Assembly: GCA_036873135.1 (NCBI GenBank)
Contig: JAPTYO010000002.1
Coordinates: forward strand, 50,896,204-50,960,203
DNA from: Clarkia xantiana subsp. parviflora
Taxonomy: Eukaryota; Streptophyta; Magnoliopsida; Myrtales; Onagraceae
DNA length: 64,000 nucleotides
Reading direction: 5' to 3'
Shown here: positions 17,515 through 28,170 of the stretch, one piece after another
Position numbering within the stretch: position 1 is the first letter of the stretch
Layout of the letters: the number at the start of each line of letters is the position of its first letter
Program-made: the position numbers and the translations under genes
The notes under the pieces: generated by a model
Told to the model about the DNA's origin: nothing
The model's database searches: none
Seen by the model: only the letters and a program-made list of their open reading frames with translations

Positions 17515-20252
17515 TCAAGCTTGGTCCTTGTCGGCAGCAGCTGGGTCCGCGGAGTCGGTGGCAGAAAGGTTCACAGGGTTGGCCTCGGGTGGATCGACTA
17601 TCGGGGTGTCCGCACTTGGAAGTTCAGAAGCGTCTTCGACAATTACGGGGGTACTCCTCCCATCACTCTCTTTAGAAAGAGCAAAATACTTCTTCGCAAA
17701 GGGAGCGAGGGAAGGAGACTTGTCGAAGTTGATGGCGTCCCCGTACTCCAGGTGGAGCTCCTCAACGGCATTGAAGAGAGTGTTCTCCACCTCCGCGCCA
17801 AAGAACTTCATGGCATCGACTTGGAAGTCCTCAGACCTCCGATAATCCTCCCGGCCCTTGGCCTCCGCTTCAACCAGCTGTGCAGGAAATCCCGCGATTT
17901 GCTCCTCCAGAGCCTTCTTCTCAAGGACCAGCTTGTCCTCGGCAGCCTTCTTCTCGAGGACCAGTTTGTCCTCAGCAGCCTTCTTCTCCTGGGTCAGCCT
18001 GTCCACAGCCGCCTCCCGCTCCTGCCGCTCTTGCCTCAAGAGCCCCTCGAAGTCCACGATCTGCTGCTGGAGGTCCCGAATCTTCTGATTGAGGACAGCC
18101 TGTTCCTTGACAAGCTTTCCCCGCGAAGACTGGGAGGCCTTAAGATCCTCCTGGAGCTGCTCGCGGACCCCTCGGTCCCGCTCCCGGGACTTATCGTAGG
18201 CAATAACATACCCGATGAGGCGGTTGACGTCCTCGAGCTCCTGCAGTAAGAAGGAAAAGTGTTAATGGACCAACGACCTGATTTATCATCAAAAGAAAGA
18301 AAGCGAAGTCTTACCTGTACACGGCGCATGGCCATATTCCTGACATCCCGCTGCATATGCGTCCGATTGAGGCAAATCGGATGCCGCATAGTAGGCAGGA
18401 TCGAGCCTGCCAGGAGATGCAGGGCCAGCTCCTGGTCCTGCTCCCCTTGTGTGAGCGGGACTCCTTGAAGCGTCTGGATAGGAGTCCAGGGGGCATTCTC
18501 TTGTGAAGAATCAAAGGGCCTGTAGAAGTTCCCGTCAAGAGCAAGAGGAGAAAGAGGACGATGAGTGGAAGGGCATGCCTCTGTCTCGGCCCGAACAGGG
18601 GAAGGAGAGAATTCATGGATGGGCGAGGGCTGCCGCTGCTGCGGAGAAGATGAAGGAGGTGGCCCCTGAGGGGTTGGTTTCAAGGGGGATTGCCCCGCCT
18701 TCCGACGCTGACGAAGGGAGCCACCCTCGCCAGTCTCCTCGGAGGAGTCCAAAGTTTCCACCTGACGAAACTGTTCGCCAGTTGGAGCCTTCTCTCCAGT
18801 TGAGGAAGGCACCCCCGCTGAAGACGGTGCGTCCGCAGAAGCTGCAGCACCCGATGGAGCTCCCGAGCGACCTGCACCTGGAGGATGAGAAGCTTCAGAA
18901 AGGTAGTCAGGAAGTTCATCGGGATTCTTACACCAAATGATACATCGGGAGACGTATTGATCCTTCCCCCGATAATGATAGTAGCCCGCCTTCAAGACTC
19001 GAGGAGTTTCGCCTCGAAGGATTCGTTTGACGTCAGCGATGCGGGCCTCCTTGGTCGAGGAAATCAAATCCTTCGGAACCATCCTCTTGTATGATTTAAT
19101 AGCAAGTCGGAGATTTTTACCTTCTTCAGCATTCTGGACATCAAAGAGCTGGTCCAGATCCACCCGCTTCCGCTTGGGCTGCTCAGTGGAAGGAGACCCC
19201 GACTGAGCAGCGGCCTTCTTGGCGGATTTCCTCTTTCGCGAGGGGCTGAAAGCATCAGTCTCCCCCTGCTTAAGGAATAGATCGGTCAGCACAGATACCT
19301 TCTTGGCTGCAAACAGTAAACAAAGAAGAGTCAGAAGTTTACCCAAGAAACCATGTTAGAAGGGCCGTCGAAGAGCTGCCCCCCAGAGACAATACTGAGG
19401 AGTCGGATCCCGGCGTGCACCAGGTCTCGCTCCACAAGAGAGTTGGCGTTGAGAGGAGTGTAAGACTCCCCCCATCGATAAAGCTGGATAAGTTGGAGAG
19501 TCTCAAAATCCTCGTCGGCATAGGTATGGAAGGCAGGCGGAGGGTCTGCTGCCACCTCCCACCGAGGCCAGGGAATTGAAGAATGTCGGATGAAGAAGTA
19601 GCTTCTCTTCCAGCTACTGTTGTCGGACCCCGTGTCAACCAAGAGTCCCCGACCCTTGACCACCTTCCAGGTGTCACTGGTCCAGCCACACCGAGCAAGC
19701 TGCTGCTTACTCCACTTGGGCATCCGAGGGTAGAAGGCGCAAACCCCCGCCTCGTTGCACTTCATCCCATAGAAGGTTCTGAAGAGCTGGAGGCTGTAGA
19801 CCCACTTCTGTCGGAAGCAGAGAACTTGAAAGGCGTTCCAGAGACGGATGGCATGAGGAGAAAAGGTAGTGGGATGTGTCTTGTAATGCTGGCACATCTC
19901 GACCAGATTACCACAAAAGGGGAATCTGATCTCCGCTGATACTTTTCCCGTAGAGACAAATACCTCCCCTTCCTGAGGACGAGTAACCTCAGGGTTACTC
20001 GAGGGGCGGGGCCAAGGATACGGGAAACGAGGTTCCCAGGTGATAGTAATACAACCCTCTCGGAGGGCTGCATCATAAGCAGTGTTGGAGATCTCATTTG
20101 GAGCATAATCAAAATTAAAGGGTTTCCTCCCCTCAGAGCTGGAACCGCTGTCTGAAAAGCAACCATGACAAGAAAAATACAGTGGGACTCTTGGAAAGCT
20201 GTAAACAAGGAAAAGACGAACAAGCAACAAAGGGGAATCCCTTACCAGACAT
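17515..20252 (-). CDS. Element B antisense accessory gene, four-exon model, apparently intact
   Basis: Exon 1 is seven coding bases (20246-20252), with donor GTAAG. Intron 1 (20152-20245) ends TTTTCAG and restores a frame reading MSDSGSSSEGRKPFNF. Exon 2 (to about 19343) holds the putative gypsy-type transposon domain (IRFPFCGNLVEMCQHY, FRTFYGMKC, SYFFIRHSSIPWPRWEV). The second intron is short, about 36-41 bp, with an ambiguous acceptor near 19302-19307. Exon 3 is basic (SPSRKRKSAKK, a likely nuclear signal) and then proline/serine-rich. Intron 3 (18241-18314) has donor CAG|GTAAGA and acceptor CTGCAG|G and keeps phase. Exon 4 is a long coiled coil with two near-identical EKKAAEDKLVL repeats and an acidic Asp/Ala/Pro tail. 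A TATA box lies 150 bp upstream. The molecular role is unknown. Confidence 0.72.
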
Positions 20253-20792
20253 GATGAAGTAGAGGTTGAGGAGATGAACGAGGCGTCGCCGGAAAGATGA
20301 TCGGAGAAAATCCAAAGACCTTCGAAGTCACAGAGCTTGAAATCGCAGAGAGCTTTGGAGAATTCAAAGACGGCAAAGGTTAAATTGTAACCATGGCTAG
20401 GGTTTTATAGGTGAAGAAGACAGTGGAAGGGACACTTCGATCCGAGTCGTCGAATTCGAAGAGTCTTAATCTGGACCGTTGAGATGAAACGTGCAGAAGG
20501 ACAACAGACGCAATGATGAAACGGCCTGAAAAGCACTTTTCAGAAAAGGACAGGCGTGAAAAATCAGGCGCGTGGGCCGAAAACGTCGCTTCACTATCCA
20601 CTGCATTTAATGCGCTGGGAACCGAGGAGACCCCTGGGGTTTGGCAGTTATCCATAAAACACTGAGGAAACGTGAAGGAGAAGACTGATAATTGAGTGAC
20701 TGAACCAAGGGAAAGATCCCCGATTCCAATATCGAAAGGTCGGGAGTTGGAAGACACGACGAACTAAAAGTCCCTCATGTCTTGGGGGCAAA
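20253..20792 (-). promoter_or_regulatory. Promoter/leader of element B antisense gene and B polypurine tract
   Basis: On the minus strand CTATAAAACC (20401-20410) followed by CTAGCC is a good TATA box, 150 bp before the ATG at 20252. The plus strand ends with CTTGGGGGCAAA (20781-20792), the polypurine tract next to the 3' LTR. Element A shows the same tract at 26388-26399. Confidence 0.6.
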
Positions 20793-21495
20793 TGATGGGT
20801 CCGACTACACCCGTCAAGCCCTTTAACGGGGAGGAAACGGTGAACAGGCCCACCAGGCCCAAAATGAAGGTCAAGATGACATAGGAGAAGGGTCCCGACG
20901 AGACAAGGTCCCGACAGAGTCGGTCCCGACAGCGGAGCTGGAAGCTCCCGATGAGAAGCCTTTAAGTAGGCCCCGATGATGAATCCCTGAGAATGATTGG
21001 CCCTGTCACGATGACGAGGGGCCCCGAGCGGTGACACAACGAGATAACTCTGGAGTCCCCGACGAGAGTCGGGACTCGGTACCAGAGGATAAGGCCAAGA
21101 TATGCGGGGCGTGGCCGAGATACGCGGAACGTGGTTAAGATACACGGAGCGTGGCCGAGATACGCGGGGCATGGCTAAGATACGCGAGATCATGGTCTAG
21201 ATAGACGGGATCACAGCCGAGATACACGGGATACGGGTTAACCACCCCTAACGGTTCACCAGGTACCTGAGGCATCTCTTCGCCTATAAAAGGGCAAGAG
21301 GTCACCTCAGAATTTTTTACGTTGAATTCGATACACTTTGAGATTACTGCTTGCCAGTCATACGAGATACTCATTTAGGCATCGGAGAGGGATTCTGGTT
21401 CACCGCCCGGTCTATCCCTTCTTGCAGGATTGCGGGGAGCAAAGGAGATAGGATTGCCGTCAGAGTCCGTACCGGAGTTCCACCGTGATCCAACA
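20793..21495 (+). repeat. Element B 3' LTR (703 bp)
   Basis: It matches the 5' LTR from end to end, with about a dozen substitutions and the 15-bp indel. The TATA box is at 21284-21292 and the leader hairpin at 21378-21428. The next five bases repeat TGGCC. Confidence 0.95.
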
Positions 21496-21500
21496 TGGCC

Positions 21501-22467
21501 CTCGATGAATAAGGAGGCAACGATGCTAGTCCGATCCTGTGACGCTTGCCAAAGGTACGCCCCGAATATCGTGGCTCCAGCTGCCGATCTGACGTCCATC
21601 AAGAGTGCTTAGCCCTTCGCGCAATGGGGAATCGATTTGGTGGGACCCCTTACAGTGGCAAAAGGTCAGTGCCGATATTTAGTCGTGGCTATTGATTATT
21701 TCTCAAAGTGGATAGAGGCTAAAGCACTGGCCAAGACAACGGGGAATCATATCCTCAAATTCCTCCAGACCCATATCATATCCCGATACGGGATCCCCAA
21801 GGTATTGATCAGCGATAACGACCCTCCATTTAACGGGGCCCAGTGGAAGGAGTACTTGGAGGAACTGAAAATTGAGAATCGGACAACCTCTGTCCGTCAT
21901 GCTCAAACCAATGGACAGGTGGAGTCAGCCAACAAGATCGTGATGGATGGCTTGAAGAAGAGGGTCCATGCCTTGAAGGGCAAATGGCTGGATGAGCTGG
22001 AAAATTTGCTTTGGGCTGTTAGAACAACACCCAAACGATCGACTGGGGAGACTCCGTTCGGCCTTGTTTATGGCACGGAAGCAGTTGCTCCCGTCGAAAT
22101 AGCTGTGGCATCCCATCGGACGAGGTATTACGAACCTCTGTCGAATGATGAAATGAGGCGTCTGGACTTGGACTTGGTCGAAGAGAAGAGGCGGAGTGCC
22201 GAGGAGGTCCAGGCTCGGATGCGCTTGGCAACAGCCCGATATTATAATCGACGAATCAAGTCTCGACAGTTCTTTGTCGGGGAACTGGTCTGGCGACGGA
22301 ACGAATTTACCCTTTTGGATCGGATCAACAAGATGTCACCAAAATGGGAAGGACCTTATAAGGTCGTGGGGATGCCAGCTCGAAACTCGTATAAGTTGGA
22401 AGACCTCGATGGCAATGTGTTGAAGCATTCTTTTAGTGGCGAACGCTTGAATAAATGTCATGCTTGA
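21501..22467 (+). pseudogene. Element A integrase, part 2
   Basis: After the TGGCC duplication the frame resumes at SMNKEATMLVRSCDACQRYAP, the second half of the zinc-binding domain. It reaches the catalytic core with D-D-E in GIDLVGPL, ISDNDPPF and NGQVESANK, then the C-terminal region (GELVWRRNEF, KWEGPYKVVGMP) and a stop after NKCHA. A TAG at 21610-21612 replaces the tryptophan of the WPFAQW motif that element B keeps at the same place. The usual SDNGPPF glycine is aspartate. So A's integrase was already damaged, or decayed after B split it. Confidence 0.9.
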
Positions 22468-22960
22468 TATTAAGTCACCTTCAGTGGTGCAAGTTGTTTA
22501 TCAAAGTCGCCTTCAGTGGTGCAAGTTGTTTATCAAAGTCGCCTCCTGTGGTGCATGTTGTTTATCGAAGTCGCCTTCAGTGGTGCAAGTTGTTTATCGA
22601 AGTCGCCTTCAGTGGTGCAAGTTGTTTATCATTTTGATTTGATATAAACAGCGTTTGAGCCATCAATGAATAAAGAGGTTGCTTCCGATTAAATCGCTTT
22701 AAGTGGTGTAGCTAAATCGCCTTAAGTGGTGTTATTAAATCGCCTTAAGTGGTGTGATTAAATCGCCTTAAGTGGCGTGGTTTTGCCTTAAGTGGCGTGG
22801 TTTCGCCTTAAGTGGTGTGGATAAATTGCCTTAAGTGGCACGATTAAATTGTCTTAAGTGGTGTGGGTAAAATGTCTTAAGTGACGCGTCGAAATCACTC
22901 TAAGTGGTATGATCGAATCGCCTTAAGTGGCGTGGTTAACTCACCTTAAATGGTGCAGCG
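22468..22960 (+). repeat. Tandem array of element A (GTCGCCTTCAGTGGTGC family)
   Basis: The first five units are 31 bp (AAGTCGCCTTCAGTGGTGC plus a TTGTTTATC-type tail). Later units shrink to about 20 bp (AATCGCCTTAAGTGGTGTG). The core is the same as in element B, at the same place between pol and the antisense gene. Confidence 0.92.
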
Positions 22961-23048
22961 ATAATCGGAACTAAAAGAGATTGATATTATAAAGATCTAA
23001 AAGGTTCACGACAAACGAAGGAAATTACAAGGATTCAAAAGTAAAGCA

Positions 23049-25943
23049 TTAAGCTTGGTCCTTGGCAGCATCGAGAGGAGCAGAGTCCACGAGGTCCGTG
23101 GCAGAAGGCTCCACGATCGGAGGATCGGATCCTGGAAGATTGGCCGCAGGAGGATCGGACCATTGGAGGTCAGCCGGTGAAGAGTCGATTGTCGGGGGAT
23201 CGGTTGTCGGGAGGTCTGCACTTGGAGGCTCCACCGTGCCTTCAGCACCCGCAGCCCCCTCGGGGGTGTTGGCCCCGTCGCTCTCCTCGGAAAAGTTGAA
23301 ATACCTCTCCGCGAAGGGCGCGAGAGTCTGAGACTTGGTGAAATCGATGGCGTCGCCATACTCCAGATGGAGCTCCTTGACAGCATTGAGCAAGGTGGTC
23401 TCCACCTCCGCCGTACAGAACTTCACCGCGTCCACTTGGAAAGCCTCGGAGCCCCGAGAATCTTCACGACCCTTGGCCTCAGCCTCGGCCAGCTTGGTGG
23501 GAAACTCAGCAAGCTCCCGCTCCATCTGTTGGGACCGATTGGCGAGAAGGACTTTCTCAGCCTCCAGTCCCGCCTTGGCATCCTCAAGGGCCTTCTTCTC
23601 GAAGACAAGCCTGTCCCGATCCTCCGCGCGCCCTTGTTGCTCTTCCTTGAGCCTTTGTCGCTCCTGCTGCAGCAGCCGCTCGAAGTCGTGGACTTGCCTC
23701 AGGAGGTCCCGAGTCTTCTGGTTAAGGAGGGCCTGCTCCTTAACCACCTTACCCCTCGACGATTCGGAGGCAGCCAGATCCTCCTTGAGCTTGGCCAAGA
23801 CCTCGGGGGCCGCCTTGGCTCGCTCCTACTCCAGGGCCTCCTCCAGGGCCAGGATGTACCCGAAACAGCAGTGTTGGTCCGCCATTTCCTGTGGAAAAGA
23901 AAGGAAGAGTTCAGTACATGAGAATATTCTACATTATATACTAAGTGTAAAAACAGGAAGCCTTACCTCCACACGACGAACGGCCATATCGCGAATGTCC
24001 GCGTGGATGACATCTCGAGCCAAGGAGAGTGGAATCTTCACAGACGGCGGAACTGAACCTGCCAACAGGTGCATACCCAGTTCCGGTGATATATTGTCCC
24101 GACGCAGCGGGACCCCCCCCCCCCCCCCCCCCCCCCGCAATGACTCGATCGTGGTCCAGGGAGCCGCCGCCTGGTCGGGGAGGAGGAATGGAGGACTGAG
24201 TGTCGGAGGTGCGTGCCTCCGAGCCGCCGTGAGAACCCGTCGTCCCTTCAGGAGTCAGGCTCAAGACCGGCGAATGCTGTTGTGCCGGGGAAGATGGAGG
24301 CAGCCCTTCGGGTGTCGGCTCCAGCGGGGTCTGCCTCACCCCCCGACGGCGAACCAGGGGCTGACCCTCGCTCGCCTCCTCAGAAGAGTGAGAAACATCC
24401 AGGTCCACCACCCGACGGAACTGGCCGTCCATCGGGGCGTCTTCAATCCCCGATCCTCCTGGGGCAGGAAGAGAAAGGAGGGGCTCTCCGACCCGGGCGT
24501 CGGAGGGTGGCTCCCCCGCCGAAGCTCCAGCTCCCGATCGACCTGCAGCTGGAGGATGAGAAGCTTCAGAAAGAAAATCAGGAAGTTGATCGGGATCCTT
24601 ACACCAGATGACGCGACGAGAGAGATACTGGTCCTTCCCGTAATAATTGTAGTAACCCGCTTTGAGGATGCGGGGAGCCTCTCCTTGCAGGATACAGTTG
24701 ATCCCTTCGATTGTGGCTTTCTTATCGGAGGGGGACTAACTCCTTGGGAATACGCCTCCTGTATAATCGAATTGCTAATCGAAGCTGCTTACCTTCTTCG
24801 GGAGTCTGGGTGTTGAAGGTCTGCTCCATCTTCTCCACCCGGGCCCGCTTGATAGTGCCGATGAGGAGGCAGCCCTCTTCGAAGACTTCCTCTTCCTCAT
24901 AGGGCGTTGAACAGCATCGGTCTCCGCCTGCTTAAGCACGATATTGGTCAGCAATGATACCTTCTTAGCTGCAAAGACGAAAAAAAATGCAATTAGAATA
25001 TTACCCAAGGAACGAGGTTGGAAGGGCCGTCGAAGAGTTGACCCCCGGAGACAACATCAAGGAGTCGGATCCCGGTCAGAACCAGGTCCCGCTCCCCGAT
25101 GGAGTTGGCATCGAGGGGAGCGAAAGAATCCCCCCAGCGGTAAAGTTGGACGCACTGGAGAATCTGGAAATCCTCCTCGGAGTAAGTGTGAAAAGCGGGA
25201 GGAGGGTCTGCTTCTACCTCCCATCGGGGCCACGGAATAGAGCTGTTCCGAATGAAGAAGTAACTCTTCTTCCAGCCGCTGTTGTCGGGCCCCGAGTCAG
25301 TGATGAGCCCCCGACCTTTGGCGACCTTCCAGGTGTCACCAGTCCAGCAACATCGGGAGAGCTGCGCCTTGCTCCACTTAGGCATCTGCGGGTAGAAGGC
25401 ACAGACCCCGACATCATTGCACTTCATTCCGTAGAAGGTCCGGAAGAGTCGGAGGCTATAGGTCCACTGTTGGCGAAGGCACAGGACAAGGAAGGCATTC
25501 CACACAAGGATGGCGTGGGGGGAAAAAGTAGTCGGATGTGTTTTGTAATATGCACACATCTCGACTAAATTCCCACAGAAGGGGAATCGGATCCCTGCCG
25601 ATATTTGCCCGGCGGAGAGAAATACCTCCCCTTCCCGGGGACGAGTGACCACAGGGTCGCTCGGGACGCGAGGGCGAGGAAAAGGGAAGCGAGGCTCCCA
25701 GGTGGAAGTAATACACCCTTCCCGGAGAGCTGCATCATAGGCGGTTTCTGAAATCTCATTACAAGCATAGTCAAACTTGAAGGGCTTTCTCCCCCGGAAC
25801 TGGATTCACCGTCTGGAAAATGATCATGGCAAGAAAAGGCACAGTTGATTTCCGCAAAAGTCCGGCTAAGTTGATTGAGGTAAAAAAGAAAAACTATGCT
25901 AACAAGTTTTTTCGGAATCGAAGGAGGAAATCTTACCAAACAT
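23049..25943 (-). pseudogene. Element A antisense accessory gene, decayed
   Basis: It is homologous to B's antisense gene with the same exon order. The ATG is at 25943 with donor G|GTAAG. Intron 1 (25813-25936) ends TTTCCAG. The domain exon (FPFCGNLVEMCAYY, SYFFIRNSSIPWPRWEV), a basic exon (MRKRKSSKRAA), intron 3 (23889-23966, G|GTAAGG to CCACAG|G) and a coiled-coil last exon follow. Damage includes a frameshift just after exon 2 starts (about 25795), another near 24845, a run of 24 C at 24113-24136, and an in-frame stop in the last exon at 23826-23828. The large plus-strand ORF over 23335-24816 is the complement of this gene and not a separate one. Confidence 0.75.
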
Positions 25944-26399
25944 GTTGAATCGGAGAAGAAAAGACGATCTCGATGGTCGGAGATCCTGGTTGCCGGAGTG
26001 CTGATCAAAAACTAGAAAGGAGAGCTTGAGCTTTTGAAAACACAGAGAATGAAACGGTAGAAGACAGCCAAAGTGACGTTGCAATCTGGACCATTGAAGA
26101 TGAAACGCCTCAACCTGAGTCGTTGAGACGCTAGCGACAAAACGGCTAGAAAGTGCTTTTTCAGAAAAAGCAGGCACGGGTACCCAAGCCGTCGCTTCAT
26201 CACCCATCGCATTTAATAGTTGAGTAACCGAGAAATCTTTTCGGATTCGGTGGTTATCCTCGGAATATCGGGGAATCTTGGAGGAGGAGATCTGCTTCAG
26301 AAGATTTTTCGTAAAGTCAAAAGCCTCCGATGCCAATATCGGGAGGTCAGGAACTGGAAGACACGACAAACTGTAAGTCCCTCATGTCTTGGGGGCAAA
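25944..26399 (+). other. Leader/promoter side of element A antisense gene, and polypurine tract
   Basis: This is the equivalent of 20253-20792 in element B. I find no TATA box as clear as B's. It ends with CTTGGGGGCAAA before the 3' LTR. Confidence 0.5.
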
Positions 26400-27077
26400 T
26401 GATGGGTTTCGATATAGCCGTTAGGCCCATTAACGGCGACTAAACGGCAAAGTAGGCCCACTGGGCCCCAAAAGAGGCTTAGAAGACCAATACGAGGGGA
26501 CCCGACAAGGTCGGTCCCGATATATGAGCTGAACGCTCCCGATGATATGCCTTTAAGTAGGCCCCGATGATATGCCTTTGAGTAGGCCCCAATGATATGC
26601 CTTTGAGTAGGCCCCGATATTGAATCCCTGAGAATGCTGGCCCTGTCCCGATGACGAGGGGCCCCGAGCGGTGACCAAAGGAGATAACTCTAGAGTCCCA
26701 GACTTCCGTCGGGACTTGCCACCAGAGAACGAGGCCGAGAAACACGCCCACTACCAACATAGTGGGGAAGTGGCCTGAAAAGACGGATCGTGGGCAAGTG
26801 GCCGAGATAAACGGAGCGTGGGCTAACTGCCCCCAGCAGTTATCTCAACAGGTAACTGGGGTAACTCCTCCCCTATATAAAGGAAGGAGTTACCCCAGGA
26901 TTGACACATTGAAATTCATATACTGATACTTGCCAGCCTACATCGAGATACTCATTTAAGCATCGGAGAGGGATTCTGGGCCACCGCCCGGTCTATCCCC
27001 TTCTTGCAGGATTACTTGGACCGAAGGAGTTCGGACTTTCGTCAAGAACGTACCGGAGTTCCAACCGTGATCCAACA
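26400..27077 (+). repeat. Element A 3' LTR (678 bp)
   Basis: It begins TGATGGGTTTCG and ends GATCCAACA, like B's LTR but clearly diverged. It contains three tandem copies of a 25-bp unit (GATGATATGCCTTTGAGTAG type, about 26538-26615), a TATA box CTATATAAAG (26873-26882) and the leader hairpin (26957-27010). Confidence 0.92.
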
Positions 27078-27082
27078 ATCAC

Positions 27083-27920
27083 TTTCGACGCCCCCAAGAG
27101 CGTATCTTGCGAACACTTTCGACGCCCCCAAAACCGTATGTTGCGAACACTTTCGACGCCCCCAAGAGCGTATCTTGTGAACACTTTCAACGCCCCCAAG
27201 AGCGTATCTTGCCAACACTTTCGACGCCCCCAAGAGCGTATCTTAGGAACACTTTCGACACCCCCAAGAGCGTATATTGTGAATACTTTCGACGCCCCCA
27301 AGAGTGTATCTTGCGAACACTTTCGACGCCCCCAAGAGCGTGTCTTGCGAACACTTTCGACGCCCCCAAGAGCCTGTCTTGCGAACACTTTCAACGCCCC
27401 CAAGAGCGTATCTTGCGAACACTTTCGATGCCCCCAAGAGCTTATCTTGCGAACACTTTCGACGCCCCCAAGAGCGTATCTTGCGATCACTTTCGACGCC
27501 CCCAAGAGCATATCTTGCGATCAATTTCGACGCCCCCAAGAGCATATCTTGCAAACACTTTCGACGCCCCCAAGACCATATCTTGCGAACACTTTCGACA
27601 TCCCCAAGACCGTATCTTGCAAACACTTTCGATGCCCCCAAGACCGTATCTTGCAAACGCTTTCGACGCCTCCAAGAGCGTATCTTGATCACTTTCTACG
27701 CCCCCAAGAGCGTATCTTGCAATCACTTTCGACGCCCCCTAGTGCGTATCGTGCGATCACTTTCAACGCCTACAAGAGCGTATCTAGCGATCAATTTCAA
27801 CGCCTCCAAGAGTGTATCTTGAGAACAATTTTAAACGCCCCCTTGAGCATATCCTGCGCACACACCAGACGCCCCTAGGAGTGTATCCTAGGAAAATTTT
27901 TGCAACGTTCCCAAGAACAT
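27083..27920 (+). repeat. Tandem array of element D, 34-bp units (~24 copies)
   Basis: The unit consensus starts TTTCGACGCCCCCAAGAGCG and continues TATCTTGCGAACAC. The arms CAAGA and TCTTG are kept in nearly all copies, while the five bases between them vary (gcgta, ccgta, ccata, gcctg, gcata). Element A is inserted at the left edge. Because 34 is not a multiple of three, long ORFs appear in several frames on both strands; none is credible. Confidence 0.95.
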
Positions 27921-28170
27921 ATCTTGAGAAAACTTTTTCTTATACAAGTAAGGTTATATGATACACGCAACTAAGACTATGATGAAAATACAGGTATGAC
28001 GAATATGGAGGATGAAATGAAGGATACTCCAACAAGGAGATTATGTACAAGGATCGAACTTGTAATGAAATGATCAAAAATACTACCATGGACAAGCATG
28101 TCATACAACACAACACATAAGAAAAAGAAAGGATGCAATCCTCTAAGCACGAGCAACATGGAAAAACAAC

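Larger units (their letters stand above)
1150..21495 (+). mobile_element. Element B: Ty3/gypsy (Tat-like) retrotransposon inserted in A, itself split by element C
   Basis: The LTRs are 1150-1867 and 20793-21495, flanked by perfect 5-bp duplications TGGCC at 1145-1149 and 21496-21500. Removing B rejoins A's integrase frame exactly at the tryptophan-proline codons. The internal order is candidate primer site, gag (1904-3331 plus 14067 on), protease, a deleted pol (15044-16501), tandem array (16505-17340), antisense accessory gene (17515-20252) and polypurine tract (20780-20792). Comparing the LTRs by eye gives about a dozen substitutions and one 15-bp indel over ~703 bp, so the insertion is fairly recent. 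The RT core is missing, so B is non-autonomous. Confidence 0.93.
1..27077 (+). mobile_element. Element A: Ty3/gypsy (Tat-like) retrotransposon, 5' end off-window, split by element B
   Basis: The visible parts are the end of pol (2-1149 and 21501-22467), a tandem array (22468-22960), an antisense accessory gene (23049-25943), a polypurine tract (about 26386-26399) and the 3' LTR (26400-27077). Element B occupies 1150-21495 inside the integrase, flanked by TGGCC duplications. On the right, element A abuts element D's 34-bp array; the flanking 5 bp are ATCAC (27078-27082), but the left duplication is outside the window. The RNase H, archaeal-type RNase H and integrase order, with an antisense ORF downstream, is typical of plant Tat-lineage elements. 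The LTRs and arrays resemble those of B, so A and B are one family. Confidence 0.85.

Noticed and set aside
17521..18249. 242-aa plus-strand ORF, leucine-rich
   Set aside because: It is the complement of B's coiled-coil exon; leucine arises from reverse-complemented lysine/glutamate codons.
19302..19342. Firm call of intron 2 in B's antisense gene
   Set aside because: The GT-AG pair leaves only 36-41 bp and the acceptor is ambiguous, so I describe it as uncertain and do not list it separately.
20648..21193. Minus-strand ORF repeated in both B LTRs (also 1116-1565)
   Set aside because: It lies in the LTR repeat units; it is conserved only because the LTRs are, and has no recognisable domain.
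23335..24816. 493-aa plus-strand ORF
   Set aside because: It lies exactly opposite element A's antisense gene exons; its serine/alanine-rich sequence is the complement of the coiled-coil and Pro/Ser-rich coding region.
27107..27878. Several 150-250 aa ORFs on both strands with repeated CEHFRRPQ or GASKVF motifs
   Set aside because: They are products of the 34-bp tandem repeat, which cycles through all frames.
27083..27920. CRISPR-like regular array
   Set aside because: Units are head-to-tail with no unique spacers, in plant retrotransposon DNA.
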